64,000 bases of DNA, taken from contig OZ252260.1 in the NCBI GenBank assembly GCA_965249925.1, positions 4,712,001-4,776,000 on the forward strand, written 5' to 3'. This document shows positions 34,382 to 43,115 of the stretch, piece after piece (the stretch's first letter is position 1; the number at the start of each line of letters is the position of its first letter). This stretch comes from Hoeflea_A sp965249925 (GTDB lineage: Bacteria; Pseudomonadota; Alphaproteobacteria; Rhizobiales; Rhizobiaceae). The notes beneath the pieces are model-generated. The model was not told the origin of the DNA and searched no databases. It was given only the letters and a program-made list of their open reading frames with translations. The position numbers and the translations under genes are program-made.

Positions 34382-36046
34382 TCAAGACAGGATCAATTCG
34401 CTGGCGCGTTCGCCGATCATCAGGACCGTCGCCATCGTGTTGACGCTGGGTATTTCTGGCACCACGGAGGCGTCCGCAACGCGCAGACCGTCGATGCCGT
34501 TCACGCGCAGATCAGGATCGCATACCGCTGATGCGCTTTCACCCATCGCACAGCCACCGGTGAGGTGGTAATAGCCGCCGGCCGTCATGCGGATCAGGCT
34601 GTCAATGTCGCCCTCGGGCAGGGGCACCGGTTGCCCCAGACCCGCCAGCGGCGCTTCGGCATGCAGTGACCGGGCGAGATCCAGACCCGCACGCAGGGCA
34701 ACGACATCCTGCGGTTGGGACAGGTAGGCCGGATCGATCCGCGGCGCGGCAACCGGATCGGCGGACGCAAGGCTGATCGTGCCACGGCTTTGGGGCCGCA
34801 TCAGCGCAACCAGCGTGGTCCAGCCTTCCAAAAATCCAAAGGGCGCATCGCCCAGCGGAACCTGAGTGAAAAGCAGCTGGATGTTACGCTCCCCGTCCGG
34901 GGCATCGCGGGAGGCCAGCAGCTGCACCTCAGCGCCAATGCCGACCGGCATGGCTAGTTTCTCGACGGTAGTGAAGTGCGCGTGCCGGATGTTCATGTGG
35001 TCCTGCAGCCCCTTGCCCAATGTTGGCAGGTCGGCGACAGTCTGAATGCCGAGCGGCCTCAGCTTGTCGGCAGCACCGATCCCGGAGAGCATCATCAGAT
35101 GCGGCGAGCCGATAGCGCCCGCCGTGAGCACCGTCTCCAGGGTCGCCTCGATAATGCGAGTGCCGGAGGTGGTGGCCACCTCCACGCCTTTGCACCGATC
35201 GCCCTCCATAACAAGACGCAAGGCGCGAGTCTCTGTCAACACCGCCAGATTCGGCCGGTTCAAGGCAGGAAAAAGATAGGCGCGCCCTGCGTCTTCACGC
35301 ACCCCGTCGCGGGTGGCCAGATCAAGCAGGCCGATGCCGGCGTCGAGATCGTCATTGAGATCGCCATAGCTGTATCCGGCCGCCTGTGCCGCGGCCACGG
35401 ACGCCACCGTCAGCGGATGATCCCCGGTTGCCGTCGTTATGCTGAACGGACCCTCGCCACCGCGCGAGCCTCGCGCGCCGCCACTGGTACGCTCGACCTT
35501 CTGCATCGAGGGCAGGAGGCTGTCATAGTCCCATCCGGGCGTGGCCCATCGGGCAAGATCACCCCGGCTGGGTCGCATATACATGAGCGCGTTGATGGCG
35601 CTCGATCCGCCGATTGCCTTGCCGCGTGGCTGAGAGATTTTGCGCCCTGCTGCTGCGCTCTGCGCGACCGTCTCGAATTTCCAGTCGAGATCGGAGGCAA
35701 TCAGGGAGGTCCACTTATGCGGCAGGTCTACCCCTTCGAAACCGCGTGGATCGCCGCCCGCTTCGATCACCGCGACGCTGGCGCCGGATGCACTCAGACG
35801 ATTCGCCAGAACCGAACCCGACGTGCCGCACCCGATGATGATGTAATCGAAGGATGAAGCCGCCTCCGCCCGCGCCTGCGCCTGTACTAGTGCCGCGTCC
35901 TCGGCCTGTGCCAGCGCTTCAAAAACGCCGGACATCGTCAGAACCGATGCGCCAAACACGGTCAGGAAGTCCCGACGTGACAGCCGGCCCAAGGCCACCT
36001 GCTCGATCCCGGAACGCAGCCGTTCCTTGCTTTGCGATATCGTCAT
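34382..36046 (-). CDS. GMC-family flavin oxidoreductase with Tat-like signal
   Basis: A 554-aa glucose-methanol-choline oxidoreductase. The ATG at 36046 follows GGAGGAGAG. Residues 22-50 carry a twin-arginine pattern (LSRRDFLTVFGASVLTM, then ALAQAED), so export by the Tat route is likely. FAD motif IIIGCGTSGSVLANRLS, ATP-like GGSSAINALMYMRPSRGD, and C-terminal YHLTGGCAMGESASAV, with VPEIPSVNTMATVLMIGE, complete the family picture. It would oxidise a primary alcohol in the periplasm; substrate unknown. Confidence 0.88.
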   Translation of the reverse strand: MTISQSKERLRSGIEQVALGRLSRRDFLTVFGASVLTMSGVFEALAQAEDAALVQAQARAEAASSFDYIIIGCGTSGSVLANRLSASGASVAVIEAGGDPRGFEGVDLPHKWTSLIASDLDWKFETVAQSAAAGRKISQPRGKAIGGSSAINALMYMRPSRGDLARWATPGWDYDSLLPSMQKVERTSGGARGSRGGEGPFSITTATGDHPLTVASVAAAQAAGYSYGDLNDDLDAGIGLLDLATRDGVREDAGRAYLFPALNRPNLAVLTETRALRLVMEGDRCKGVEVATTSGTRIIEATLETVLTAGAIGSPHLMMLSGIGAADKLRPLGIQTVADLPTLGKGLQDHMNIRHAHFTTVEKLAMPVGIGAEVQLLASRDAPDGERNIQLLFTQVPLGDAPFGFLEGWTTLVALMRPQSRGTISLASADPVAAPRIDPAYLSQPQDVVALRAGLDLARSLHAEAPLAGLGQPVPLPEGDIDSLIRMTAGGYYHLTGGCAMGESASAVCDPDLRVNGIDGLRVADASVVPEIPSVNTMATVLMIGERASELILS

Positions 36047-36081
36047 TGTTCTCTCCTCCACGTTCGCCCTTAGCGGCTGAT

Positions 36082-37854
36082 TCAGCCGTTCATGTTCCAG
36101 TCGTAGGGGAAAGGCATCGTGCCGTGCTTGATCACCAGCGGTACTGCATAGCGCAACACGGTATTGCTGGCGTCCACATCGAGGATGCAGAGCGCTCCTG
36201 AACCCAATGCCTCCCGCAGGGCCGGGGCGAATGCGTCAGGGGTATCAACGCTGAAGACTTTCGCCCGCATCGCCTCACCGATCTGCTTGATATCCGGGTT
36301 CCAGAGTTCGCCGGTGGCTTCGATCTTGTAAAAATCGCCGACACCGCGGCCAAACTTGTTCTTGGCGCCTTCCACCTCGGCCTGGATCGTCTTGTTGTTG
36401 AGAACGATCACCACGCCCGGTACGCCATATTCAGTTGCCGTGGCGAGTGAGAATCCGGTGTGGATAAACGACTGGTCGCCGACCCACACAACGACCGGCT
36501 GATCGGGACGTTCGAGCCCGGCTCCGACAACGCCCGGCGGGGCAAATCCCATCTGGCCGAATTGCTGGTTGTTGGTGGCAAACCAGGGTGTCTTCATGGT
36601 GTAGAAGGCCGGCATGAAATTCATGATGAAGCCGGTGTCGCAGATGACGCTTGCTTCCGGTGCAACCTCGTTGATGACGTCGGAGGCATCCTTGACCAGC
36701 CGCGCATAGTGCATGGGTGCAATGTCAGACGTGATCAACGGGTTGACTTCTTCCCACCATTCGGCCCGCCAGGCATCGATCTGTGTCAGCCAATCTCCGG
36801 TCCTGGTGGCGTGTCCGCCGGTGTTCCAGCGCGCCTGCATGGCCTCCAGTGCCAGCCTGGTATCGGCGACAATGCCGACTTCCGCAGGATAGACCCGGCC
36901 CAGTTCACCCGGATCGACATGGACGTGGATCAGTTTCTGCGATCCTCCGAAGTCATAGAATGACCAGCCGGCGGTGTTGAGGTCGTTGAACCGTCCACCA
37001 AGGTTGATGACGACATCGGCCTCGCTCGCGGCCCGCACGCCATGTCCTGTGCCGGATCGGTCGACAACGCCGACCGAGAGAGGGTGGTCTTCCGGGATTG
37101 CCCCCTTTGCTCCGAAAGAGGTGGCCACCGGAACACCGGCTGCCTCGGCGAAGCCTCGCAGCGCATCCCATGCACGATCATTGTTGACGAGCGAGCCGCA
37201 ATAGATCACGGGCCGCTCGGCATTGGCGATCAGATCCACGGCCTTCTCGATGGCGCTCGGATCCGGTCCCGGCTGATGCAGACTGGTGATGAAACCTTCG
37301 AATTCCGGCTCGTTCACCTCGATCTCGGTGTTCTGGACATCGAGCGGGATGTAAACAACGACCGGACCCGGACGACCCGTGATCGCCATCTTGTAGGCTC
37401 GCATCACCGAGTCCATCGCGGTGTCGGGCCGGACCGTCATCACGGCGTGTTTCGTTATGTTCTTGAAGATCTGCAGAAACTCGTCTTCGCCGTTGCGGTA
37501 GATCTCCTGGATGCCGCCGCGTCCGAGCCATTTTGTCGGCCCTCCGGCCATCAGGCAGAACATCGGTATGGAATCGAAAAACGCTTCGGCAATGCCGGGA
37601 ATGGTGTTGAAGTTTCCCGGGCCTACGGTCGTACAGGTGACCGGGATGGGCATTTCACGCCGCATCCGCCATTCCACATCCGCCATGTGAATGGCATGGA
37701 TCTCGTGGCGCGTGCGGATACCGGGAATGGCGGCATCATACTCCAGCGCATCGAGCAAACCCCAGTTGGCGTGGCCGTTGTAAAGGTAATACCGTTTGGT
37801 TCCGACCGCCTTCAGAAATTGCGCAACTGCCTGCGCGACTGTCATTCGGGCCAT
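36082..37854 (-). CDS. ThDP-dependent enzyme (acetolactate-synthase-like)
   Basis: A 590-aa thiamine diphosphate enzyme of the acetolactate synthase/benzoylformate decarboxylase superfamily. TRHEIHAIHMAD carries the ThDP-activating Glu, TTVGPGNFNTIPGIAEAF the substrate-side loop, and WVGDQSFIHTGFSLATATEYGVPGVVIVLNN the GD...NN Mg-ThDP motif. A standard acetolactate synthase would also have a small subunit, which is absent. In this operon (cupin, GMC oxidoreductase, CoA ligase, ALDH) a decarboxylase or lyase forming an aldehyde is more plausible. Confidence 0.87.
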   Translation of the reverse strand: MARMTVAQAVAQFLKAVGTKRYYLYNGHANWGLLDALEYDAAIPGIRTRHEIHAIHMADVEWRMRREMPIPVTCTTVGPGNFNTIPGIAEAFFDSIPMFCLMAGGPTKWLGRGGIQEIYRNGEDEFLQIFKNITKHAVMTVRPDTAMDSVMRAYKMAITGRPGPVVVYIPLDVQNTEIEVNEPEFEGFITSLHQPGPDPSAIEKAVDLIANAERPVIYCGSLVNNDRAWDALRGFAEAAGVPVATSFGAKGAIPEDHPLSVGVVDRSGTGHGVRAASEADVVINLGGRFNDLNTAGWSFYDFGGSQKLIHVHVDPGELGRVYPAEVGIVADTRLALEAMQARWNTGGHATRTGDWLTQIDAWRAEWWEEVNPLITSDIAPMHYARLVKDASDVINEVAPEASVICDTGFIMNFMPAFYTMKTPWFATNNQQFGQMGFAPPGVVGAGLERPDQPVVVWVGDQSFIHTGFSLATATEYGVPGVVIVLNNKTIQAEVEGAKNKFGRGVGDFYKIEATGELWNPDIKQIGEAMRAKVFSVDTPDAFAPALREALGSGALCILDVDASNTVLRYAVPLVIKHGTMPFPYDWNMNG

Positions 37855-37875
37855 GGTGTTCTCCCGTTCCGCTGT

Positions 37876-38301
37876 TCAATCCAGATGTGTAATTTCCGCC
37901 GGAGGCGTACCGCCGTAAAGCACGCGCATCTCTTTGCTGCCCGTGTTGAAGATGCGATGCGACAGGCATCCTCGAGGCATGTAGATCGCATCGCCTTCCA
38001 CGACGGGCTCGCCTTTTTGTGCGCCGGCCTCGTCAATCCACTGCATTTCACCTTGGCCGCTCACAACAAAATAGAATTCCTCGAAGGCGTCAGCATAGTC
38101 GATGCGCACATTGTCGTGGATTTCGCTGCCGTGTTTGTGAAAGACATGGGGGGCTTCACCGGGCGGAACGATTGCCAGACCCACAAAGAGTTTTTCGGAG
38201 CCCGTGATCTCGGGATAGATCAGCTTGCGGATCAGCCCGGCCCCGTGGAGCTGGTGCACGGGAGCGCTTTCAAGCCGCGAGATTCTGGGCGTTTCACCCA
38301 T
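37876..38301 (-). CDS. cupin-domain protein
   Basis: A 141-aa single cupin. GEAPHVFHKHGSEIHDN and the second motif GDAIYMPRGCLSHRIFN give a His-rich metal site. The ATG at 38301 (MGETPRISRL) is chosen; the upstream open frame to 38481 would run through operator copy F and the divergent gene. Often such proteins are isomerases, dioxygenases or metabolite binders. First gene of the six-gene minus-strand operon, with operator copy F 37 bp upstream. Confidence 0.8.
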   Translation of the reverse strand: MGETPRISRLESAPVHQLHGAGLIRKLIYPEITGSEKLFVGLAIVPPGEAPHVFHKHGSEIHDNVRIDYADAFEEFYFVVSGQGEMQWIDEAGAQKGEPVVEGDAIYMPRGCLSHRIFNTGSKEMRVLYGGTPPAEITHLD

Positions 38302-38337
38302 GACAATTTTCTTTCCGGTTGCGTTAAAATCTGTAAA

Positions 38338-38356
38338 CGTTATAGTAACAATAACA
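38338..38356. promoter_or_regulatory. 19-bp operator copy F (Rrf2-cluster motif)
   Basis: CGTTATAGTAACAATAACA in the gap between the divergent cupin operon and the SDR/ALDH operon, so one site could control both. Confidence 0.75.
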
Positions 38357-38395
38357 TATAAACGCAAGCACTGAATTGGCGATCGGAGATTCGAT

Positions 38396-39124
38396 ATGTG
38401 TGACTTAAGCGAAGCGACGGTCGTCGTCATCGGAGCCAGTTCCGGCATGGGCAGGGCTATCGCCGAAGCGGCCGCCAGCAAGGGTGCTCAAGTGGTCGGA
38501 ACCGGTGCGTCAGACAAGACCGCCACCGCGATCGAACAGGCCATCGGCGGGGGCAGGGGACACGCGCTTGATATGAGCGATGCAGCCTCGATTGCAGCCT
38601 TTGCAGATCAGCTTGACCATGTGGATCACTTGGTCATCCCGGCCCAAGCCCGCGGCGCGGCGGAAACAATTGCTCCGCTTGACAGCGTTGACATGGCAGC
38701 GGTCCGTTGGATCTTCGATGTCAAGTTTTTCGGCATGATCGCGCTCGTGCAGGCATTGCTGCCCAAACTGACCGCACAAGCAAGCATTACGCTCTTTTCC
38801 GGTGCCGCGAGCCGCCGTTCCATACCGGGTCATGTTGCACTTGGCGGGCTCAACGGCGCTATCGAGTCAGCCGGAAGGCAGATGGCCAAGGAACTGGCGC
38901 CACGGCGTGTCAATGTCATATCGCCCGGCCTCGTGCGCACGCCTGCTTATGACGCTCTGCCGGAAGCTCAGCGCGAGGCAATGTTCGCGGCCCGCGAAAA
39001 AGCCCTGCCGGTGGGCCGTATCGGTCGTCCCGAGGATATTGCCCAGGCCGTCTTGCATGTGATGACCAACGGCTACGTGACCGGCACGGTGTTTGACGTC
39101 GACGGTGGAGGTCAACTGACATGA
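38396..39124 (+). CDS. SDR-like protein lacking the catalytic Tyr/Lys (copy 3)
   Basis: A 242-aa SDR-superfamily protein. VIGASSGMGR binds cofactor; the active-site stretch after LFSG reads ALGGLNGAIE, so Tyr is Leu149 and Lys is Asn153, as in the paralogs at 20723 and 21760. SPGLVRTPAY and DVDGGGQLT close the chain. Stop and the ATG of the aldehyde dehydrogenase overlap by 4 bp. Preserved fold with lost residues in three copies suggests a function other than classical dehydrogenation. Confidence 0.83.
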   Translation: MCDLSEATVVVIGASSGMGRAIAEAAASKGAQVVGTGASDKTATAIEQAIGGGRGHALDMSDAASIAAFADQLDHVDHLVIPAQARGAAETIAPLDSVDMAAVRWIFDVKFFGMIALVQALLPKLTAQASITLFSGAASRRSIPGHVALGGLNGAIESAGRQMAKELAPRRVNVISPGLVRTPAYDALPEAQREAMFAAREKALPVGRIGRPEDIAQAVLHVMTNGYVTGTVFDVDGGGQLT

Positions 39125-40572
39125 CGCTCAGCGCACCTGAAAACAGGCTTTTCATCAACAATGAATGGGTAGCGCCGGTTGACGGCGGAAGCTTCCAGAC
39201 ACGCGATCCAGCCACCGAGGAACCGATCTGTGATGTGGCGCTTGCTGGCGAAGCCGATGTCGCCCGTGCTGCAGAAGCCGCGGACGCCGCCATGCGCGGG
39301 GAATGGGGTGCTCTTGCCCCGGAAACGCGGGCTGCCATGATTGCCCGTTTGGGGGAACTGATCACCGAACATGCCGAAGACATTGCGGCGCTCGAAACGC
39401 GCGATATGGGCAAACCCATTCGCGAGAGCCGGACCAACATGGTGCGGTCCGCCCGCACCTTCGAGTATTATGCCGGCGCCGTTGACAAGCTGATGGGACA
39501 TTCCATCCCGGTGGGGCCCGGTGCGCTGGCCTTCACGCTTTACGAGCCCCTTGGCCCAACCGCTCATATCACACCCTGGAATTATCCGTTCGCCAACGCC
39601 TGTCGCAGCCTGCCGACGGCACTGGCGGCCGGCTGTACGGCTCTCGTCAAACCCGCCTCGGTAACACCGTTGACCACTTTGCTGCTGGGTTCCTTGTGTA
39701 TTGAGGCGGAGTTGCCCCCGGGCGTGGTCAACATCCTGCCCGGCGACGGCCGCGTGACTGGCAATGCCTTGGTCGAACATCCGCTTGTGCGCGGCATCAC
39801 GTTCACGGGATCCGTTCCAACGGGCAAAAGACTGGCATCGAAAGCGGCCGAACTGCTGAAACCGACGGTTCTCGAGCTTGGCGGCAAAAACCCGCAGGTG
39901 GTCTTCGAGGATGCGGACCTTGATCTGGCGCTCACCCAGACCATGCGTGGTGCGCTGACAAATGCGGGGCAGGTGTGCACGTCGATCAGCCGCGTGCTGG
40001 TGCATCGTTCGATATACAAGCGCTATGTCGAGGCGCTCGAGGCCCGCATTCAGGCACTCAAGATCGGTCCGGGAACGGGAGACGACGTCGATATCGGTCC
40101 GCTGGTTTCCGCCGAACACTTGGCCGAGGTCGAGCATTTTTCCGATATTGCCCGCAACCATGACAAGGCACGACTGGTCACCGGCGGGCAACGGCCCCAG
40201 GAGTTTGACCGTGGTTATTTTTTCAGCCCGACGCTCTTCGACGACGTCACACCTAACATGACGATCGCACGGGAAGAGGTCTTCGGCCCGATCCTGTCCG
40301 TGCTGCCTTTTGATACGGAAGAAGAGGCGCTCGCGATCGCCAATGGCCTGGCGCTCGGCCTGACGGCGGGCGTGTTCACACAGGACATCTCCCGGGCATT
40401 GCGATTCGTGCGGCGGCTTGAAGCCGGAATGGTGTGGGTCAATGACTGGTTCCTCAGCCCGGTCCAGGCGCCCCATGGCGGGATCAAGGATTCCGGCATT
40501 GGCCGCGAACAGGGCATGGAAAGCTTGCTGAACTACACCCAGATCAAGATGGTCGGGTTGAGGAGCAGCTAG
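39121..40572 (+). CDS. aldehyde dehydrogenase family protein
   Basis: A 483-aa aldehyde dehydrogenase. LELGGKNPQVVFED holds the general base Glu and NAGQVCTSISRVLVH the nucleophilic Cys; FTGSVPTGKRLASKAAE, EEVFGPILSV and GIGREQGMES are further signatures. The gene overlaps the SDR-like gene by 4 bp (ATGA). Together with 30837-32270 the cluster has two aldehyde dehydrogenases, likely for different intermediates. Confidence 0.9.
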   Translation: MTLSAPENRLFINNEWVAPVDGGSFQTRDPATEEPICDVALAGEADVARAAEAADAAMRGEWGALAPETRAAMIARLGELITEHAEDIAALETRDMGKPIRESRTNMVRSARTFEYYAGAVDKLMGHSIPVGPGALAFTLYEPLGPTAHITPWNYPFANACRSLPTALAAGCTALVKPASVTPLTTLLLGSLCIEAELPPGVVNILPGDGRVTGNALVEHPLVRGITFTGSVPTGKRLASKAAELLKPTVLELGGKNPQVVFEDADLDLALTQTMRGALTNAGQVCTSISRVLVHRSIYKRYVEALEARIQALKIGPGTGDDVDIGPLVSAEHLAEVEHFSDIARNHDKARLVTGGQRPQEFDRGYFFSPTLFDDVTPNMTIAREEVFGPILSVLPFDTEEEALAIANGLALGLTAGVFTQDISRALRFVRRLEAGMVWVNDWFLSPVQAPHGGIKDSGIGREQGMESLLNYTQIKMVGLRSS

Positions 40573-40617
40573 CCGGGAAAAGTTGCCAGTCGCGGACCTG
40601 AAGGCCCCGGTGGCAAT

Positions 40618-41337
40618 TCAGGCGCCAGCGTTGTCCAGGTCGGATCTGTAGGCCGCATTGGCGAAGTCGCTGGCCCGCCGGAACGGCAAAGGGATTTCGT
40701 TTTCAATCCGCGACAGTCTGCTGCGCCAGTTGACGATCGCCGACGCACGTTCCTGCTCGCTCATGCGGCGCGGTCCTGCCACGATCTGATGCCGCAGCAC
40801 TTCGAACCCACAGAAATTCAGTGTCCCAACGCGAAGTGGATGCAGTACCCTTTCGATGTCGCCAAACAGGCCTTGGTCGCTCCAGCGATCCCAGCCGGCG
40901 CCCGATGTGGCCGAGATGATTGCGCGGCGCCCATAGAGCGGCGCGGTCTCGAACCACCTGCCGCCGCCATAAACAGCGCCAGAAACCAGGACGCGATCGA
41001 ACCAGCCTTTGAGGATCGCGGGCACCGAAAACCACCAAATGGGAAACTGCAGGACCAGCAGTTCGCACCAGCGCAGAAGATCGAGATAGCTGGCGATGTC
41101 GCCGGCAAGCGCGCTGCGTTCCGACGCATGGCTCTGTTCGCCCTGGTAGATGAACCGGTCCGGATTGGCCACCGTCGCGAAGTCGGCTCTTGAAGGCACC
41201 GGGTTGAAGCCCTCGGCGAACAGATCCCGCATCACCACGTCATGCCCGTCGGCAGTCAGCTGTTCCTGCGCAGCTTTTCCCATGGCGTGATTGAACGAGG
41301 CAGGCTCGTGATGGGCGATGACGATCAGGGTGTTCAT
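40618..41337 (-). CDS. NAD(P)H:quinone oxidoreductase, flavodoxin-like
   Basis: A 239-aa flavodoxin-fold quinone reductase. MNTLIVIAHHEPASFNHAMG at the start, LLVLQFPIWWFSVPAILKGWFDRVL in the middle, GRRAIISATSGAGW near residue 140. The ATG at 41337 overlaps the stop of the TRAP permease gene by 4 bp; the open frame further upstream runs through the permease and is not used. It is a relative of the 22529-23113 protein. Coupling to a TRAP uptake operon suggests it protects against, or reduces, a quinonoid substrate. Confidence 0.85.
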   Translation of the reverse strand: MNTLIVIAHHEPASFNHAMGKAAQEQLTADGHDVVMRDLFAEGFNPVPSRADFATVANPDRFIYQGEQSHASERSALAGDIASYLDLLRWCELLVLQFPIWWFSVPAILKGWFDRVLVSGAVYGGGRWFETAPLYGRRAIISATSGAGWDRWSDQGLFGDIERVLHPLRVGTLNFCGFEVLRHQIVAGPRRMSEQERASAIVNWRSRLSRIENEIPLPFRRASDFANAAYRSDLDNAGA

Positions 41338-42602
41338 CGAAGTAACTGAAGCGGCCAGAGCGCGATCTGGGGAAACAGGGTGATCAGCGCCAGGCCGACC
41401 AGCATGATACCGAGGAACGGCAGCACGCCGCGCACGATGCGTCCGAAAGGCTCCTTGAAGGCGACCATGGCAACGATCAGGTTCAGTCCGATGGGTGGCG
41501 TCAAGAACCCGATCTCCAGATTGACGATCATGATGATGCCGAAATGCACCGGGTCGAAACCCTTGGCTTCGACGATCGGCAGCAAGATCCCGGCGAGGAT
41601 CAAAATGGCCGAGAAGACTTCCATGAAACACCCGACAATCAGCAGCAAAATGTTGACCGCAATGATCAACAGCCAGCGGTTTTCGATGTGACTGCTGATC
41701 CAGGTCGCCATGTCTTCAGGGATGCCTTCGAACTCCAGAATGGTGTTGAGGCTGCCGGCAATCGCCAGAAGCGGTAGGAGCTTGCCGAGCAGCATCGCCG
41801 TGTCGAGGGAGATGTCGTAAAGCTCCCGCGGCTTGAGTTCGCGGTAGATCACAAGCTCGACGACGAGGGCGTAGGTCAGAGCCACCACCGCGGCTTCCGT
41901 TGCCGTGAAATAGCCCGAATAAATGCCTCCCAGCAATATGACCGGGAGCAGCATTGCCAGTCCGCCGCGCCGGATCGACCGGCCGATCTCGCCGAAGTCG
42001 AGTGTTTTGGACGGCATGTCCCGATTGACCACGAGCGAATAGCCCGCGAGCATGGTGACCAGCAGAAGACCGGGGAACAGACCCGCGATGAACAGGTCGA
42101 TGACCGAGACTTCGGTGATGATTCCATAGACGATGAGCGCAATGCTTGGCGGGATGATGATGCCGAGTGTGCCTCCGGCGCACAGCGCTCCCAACGAAAA
42201 CTCCTTCGAATAGCCCTCCTTGACCAGGGCCGGATACATCAGGCTGCCCACCGCAAGCATGGTAACAACCGATGATCCGGAAATAGCGGCGAATACGCCG
42301 CATGACAGCACTGCCGCCACACCAAGCCCGCCGGGCAGGGGCCTTGTGAAGGCGATCATGATGGCGATCAGACGTTCGGCGATGGTGCCGCGGCTCATGA
42401 CAGCGCCGGCCAGCAGGAACATCGGAATGGCCAGCAACACTTCCCTGTCAACGGACAGCCAGATGTCTTGAATCAGGAATTCGATTTTGCTGTCGACAAA
42501 AACGGTGTGCACATAGATTGCCGCCACCGCCACCACGAGAATGAGATTCTGGCGCAACACCAGAAGCGCGACAATCAGCAAGATGAAAATCAGAACGGTC
42601 AT
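41334..42602 (-). CDS. TRAP transporter large permease (DctM)
   Basis: A 422-aa membrane protein with about twelve segments of the TRAP-T large subunit: AIPMFLLAGAVMSRG near the start, LCAGGTLGIIIPPSIALIVYGIITEVSV, YFTATEAAVVALTYALVVE, FGIIMIVNLEIGFLTPPIGLNLIV. Partners are DctQ (overlapping by 4 bp) and DctP (43116-44117). Drives sodium- or proton-coupled uptake of an organic acid. Confidence 0.93.
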   Translation of the reverse strand: MTVLIFILLIVALLVLRQNLILVVAVAAIYVHTVFVDSKIEFLIQDIWLSVDREVLLAIPMFLLAGAVMSRGTIAERLIAIMIAFTRPLPGGLGVAAVLSCGVFAAISGSSVVTMLAVGSLMYPALVKEGYSKEFSLGALCAGGTLGIIIPPSIALIVYGIITEVSVIDLFIAGLFPGLLLVTMLAGYSLVVNRDMPSKTLDFGEIGRSIRRGGLAMLLPVILLGGIYSGYFTATEAAVVALTYALVVELVIYRELKPRELYDISLDTAMLLGKLLPLLAIAGSLNTILEFEGIPEDMATWISSHIENRWLLIIAVNILLLIVGCFMEVFSAILILAGILLPIVEAKGFDPVHFGIIMIVNLEIGFLTPPIGLNLIVAMVAFKEPFGRIVRGVLPFLGIMLVGLALITLFPQIALWPLQLLR

Positions 42603-43099
42603 TCGCCGAATCCCGTTTCTTTAGGCCGAAAGGCGGGAGCGAATGCGTAAAACAGGTAGCGAATAGCCGCAGACAGGAAGACGTAGGGAACAATGGCCTG
42701 GACAATCCAGACCGGAAAATTCAGCGCAATGGCGCGTGTGCCAAGTTCCGCTGTCGACCAGACAAAAAGGGCGCTGTGCCAGAACAGGAAAAACAACAGT
42801 CCGGCAGACAGGAGATCGGCGATCCGATTGACGGTGGTGTCCCAGCTCTCGGGAAACACGCCGTCAACGAATTTGGGCCGTAAGTGCCCGCCGGCGCTGA
42901 CAACGATGCTGAAGCCGAGCATGCCGGCGACCGTTGTGAAATAGCTCGCCAGACGCGGAGCCCAATAAATGCCGCTGCCAAAAACCTCGCGTCCGAGCAC
43001 ATCGGCGAGCAGGATTGCGGCAACAACCAACAGTCCGAAAGCAGCCAGAAAGCACTCAAGTCGATTGAGTGCTTTCAGTGCCGTTGCAATTGCGGCCAT
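42599..43099 (-). CDS. TRAP transporter small permease (DctQ)
   Basis: A 166-aa protein with four hydrophobic segments typical of DctQ (LAAFGLLVVAAILLADVLGREVFG, YFTTVAGMLGFSIVV, LFFLFWHSALFVW, WIVQAIVPYVFLSAAIRY). Lies 16 bp after the binding-protein gene and overlaps the large permease by 4 bp. Confidence 0.9.
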   Translation of the reverse strand: MAAIATALKALNRLECFLAAFGLLVVAAILLADVLGREVFGSGIYWAPRLASYFTTVAGMLGFSIVVSAGGHLRPKFVDGVFPESWDTTVNRIADLLSAGLLFFLFWHSALFVWSTAELGTRAIALNFPVWIVQAIVPYVFLSAAIRYLFYAFAPAFRPKETGFGE

Positions 43100-43115
43100 C
43101 GCCCGCTCGCCAGGT

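Noticed and set aside
39112..40476. Minus-strand 454-aa frame opposite the aldehyde dehydrogenase
   Set aside because: Shadow of a gene with clear Glu and Cys motifs on the plus strand.
40583..40616. Possible terminator hairpin between convergent genes
   Set aside because: The stem is only 6 bp with a 22-base loop and no T-run.
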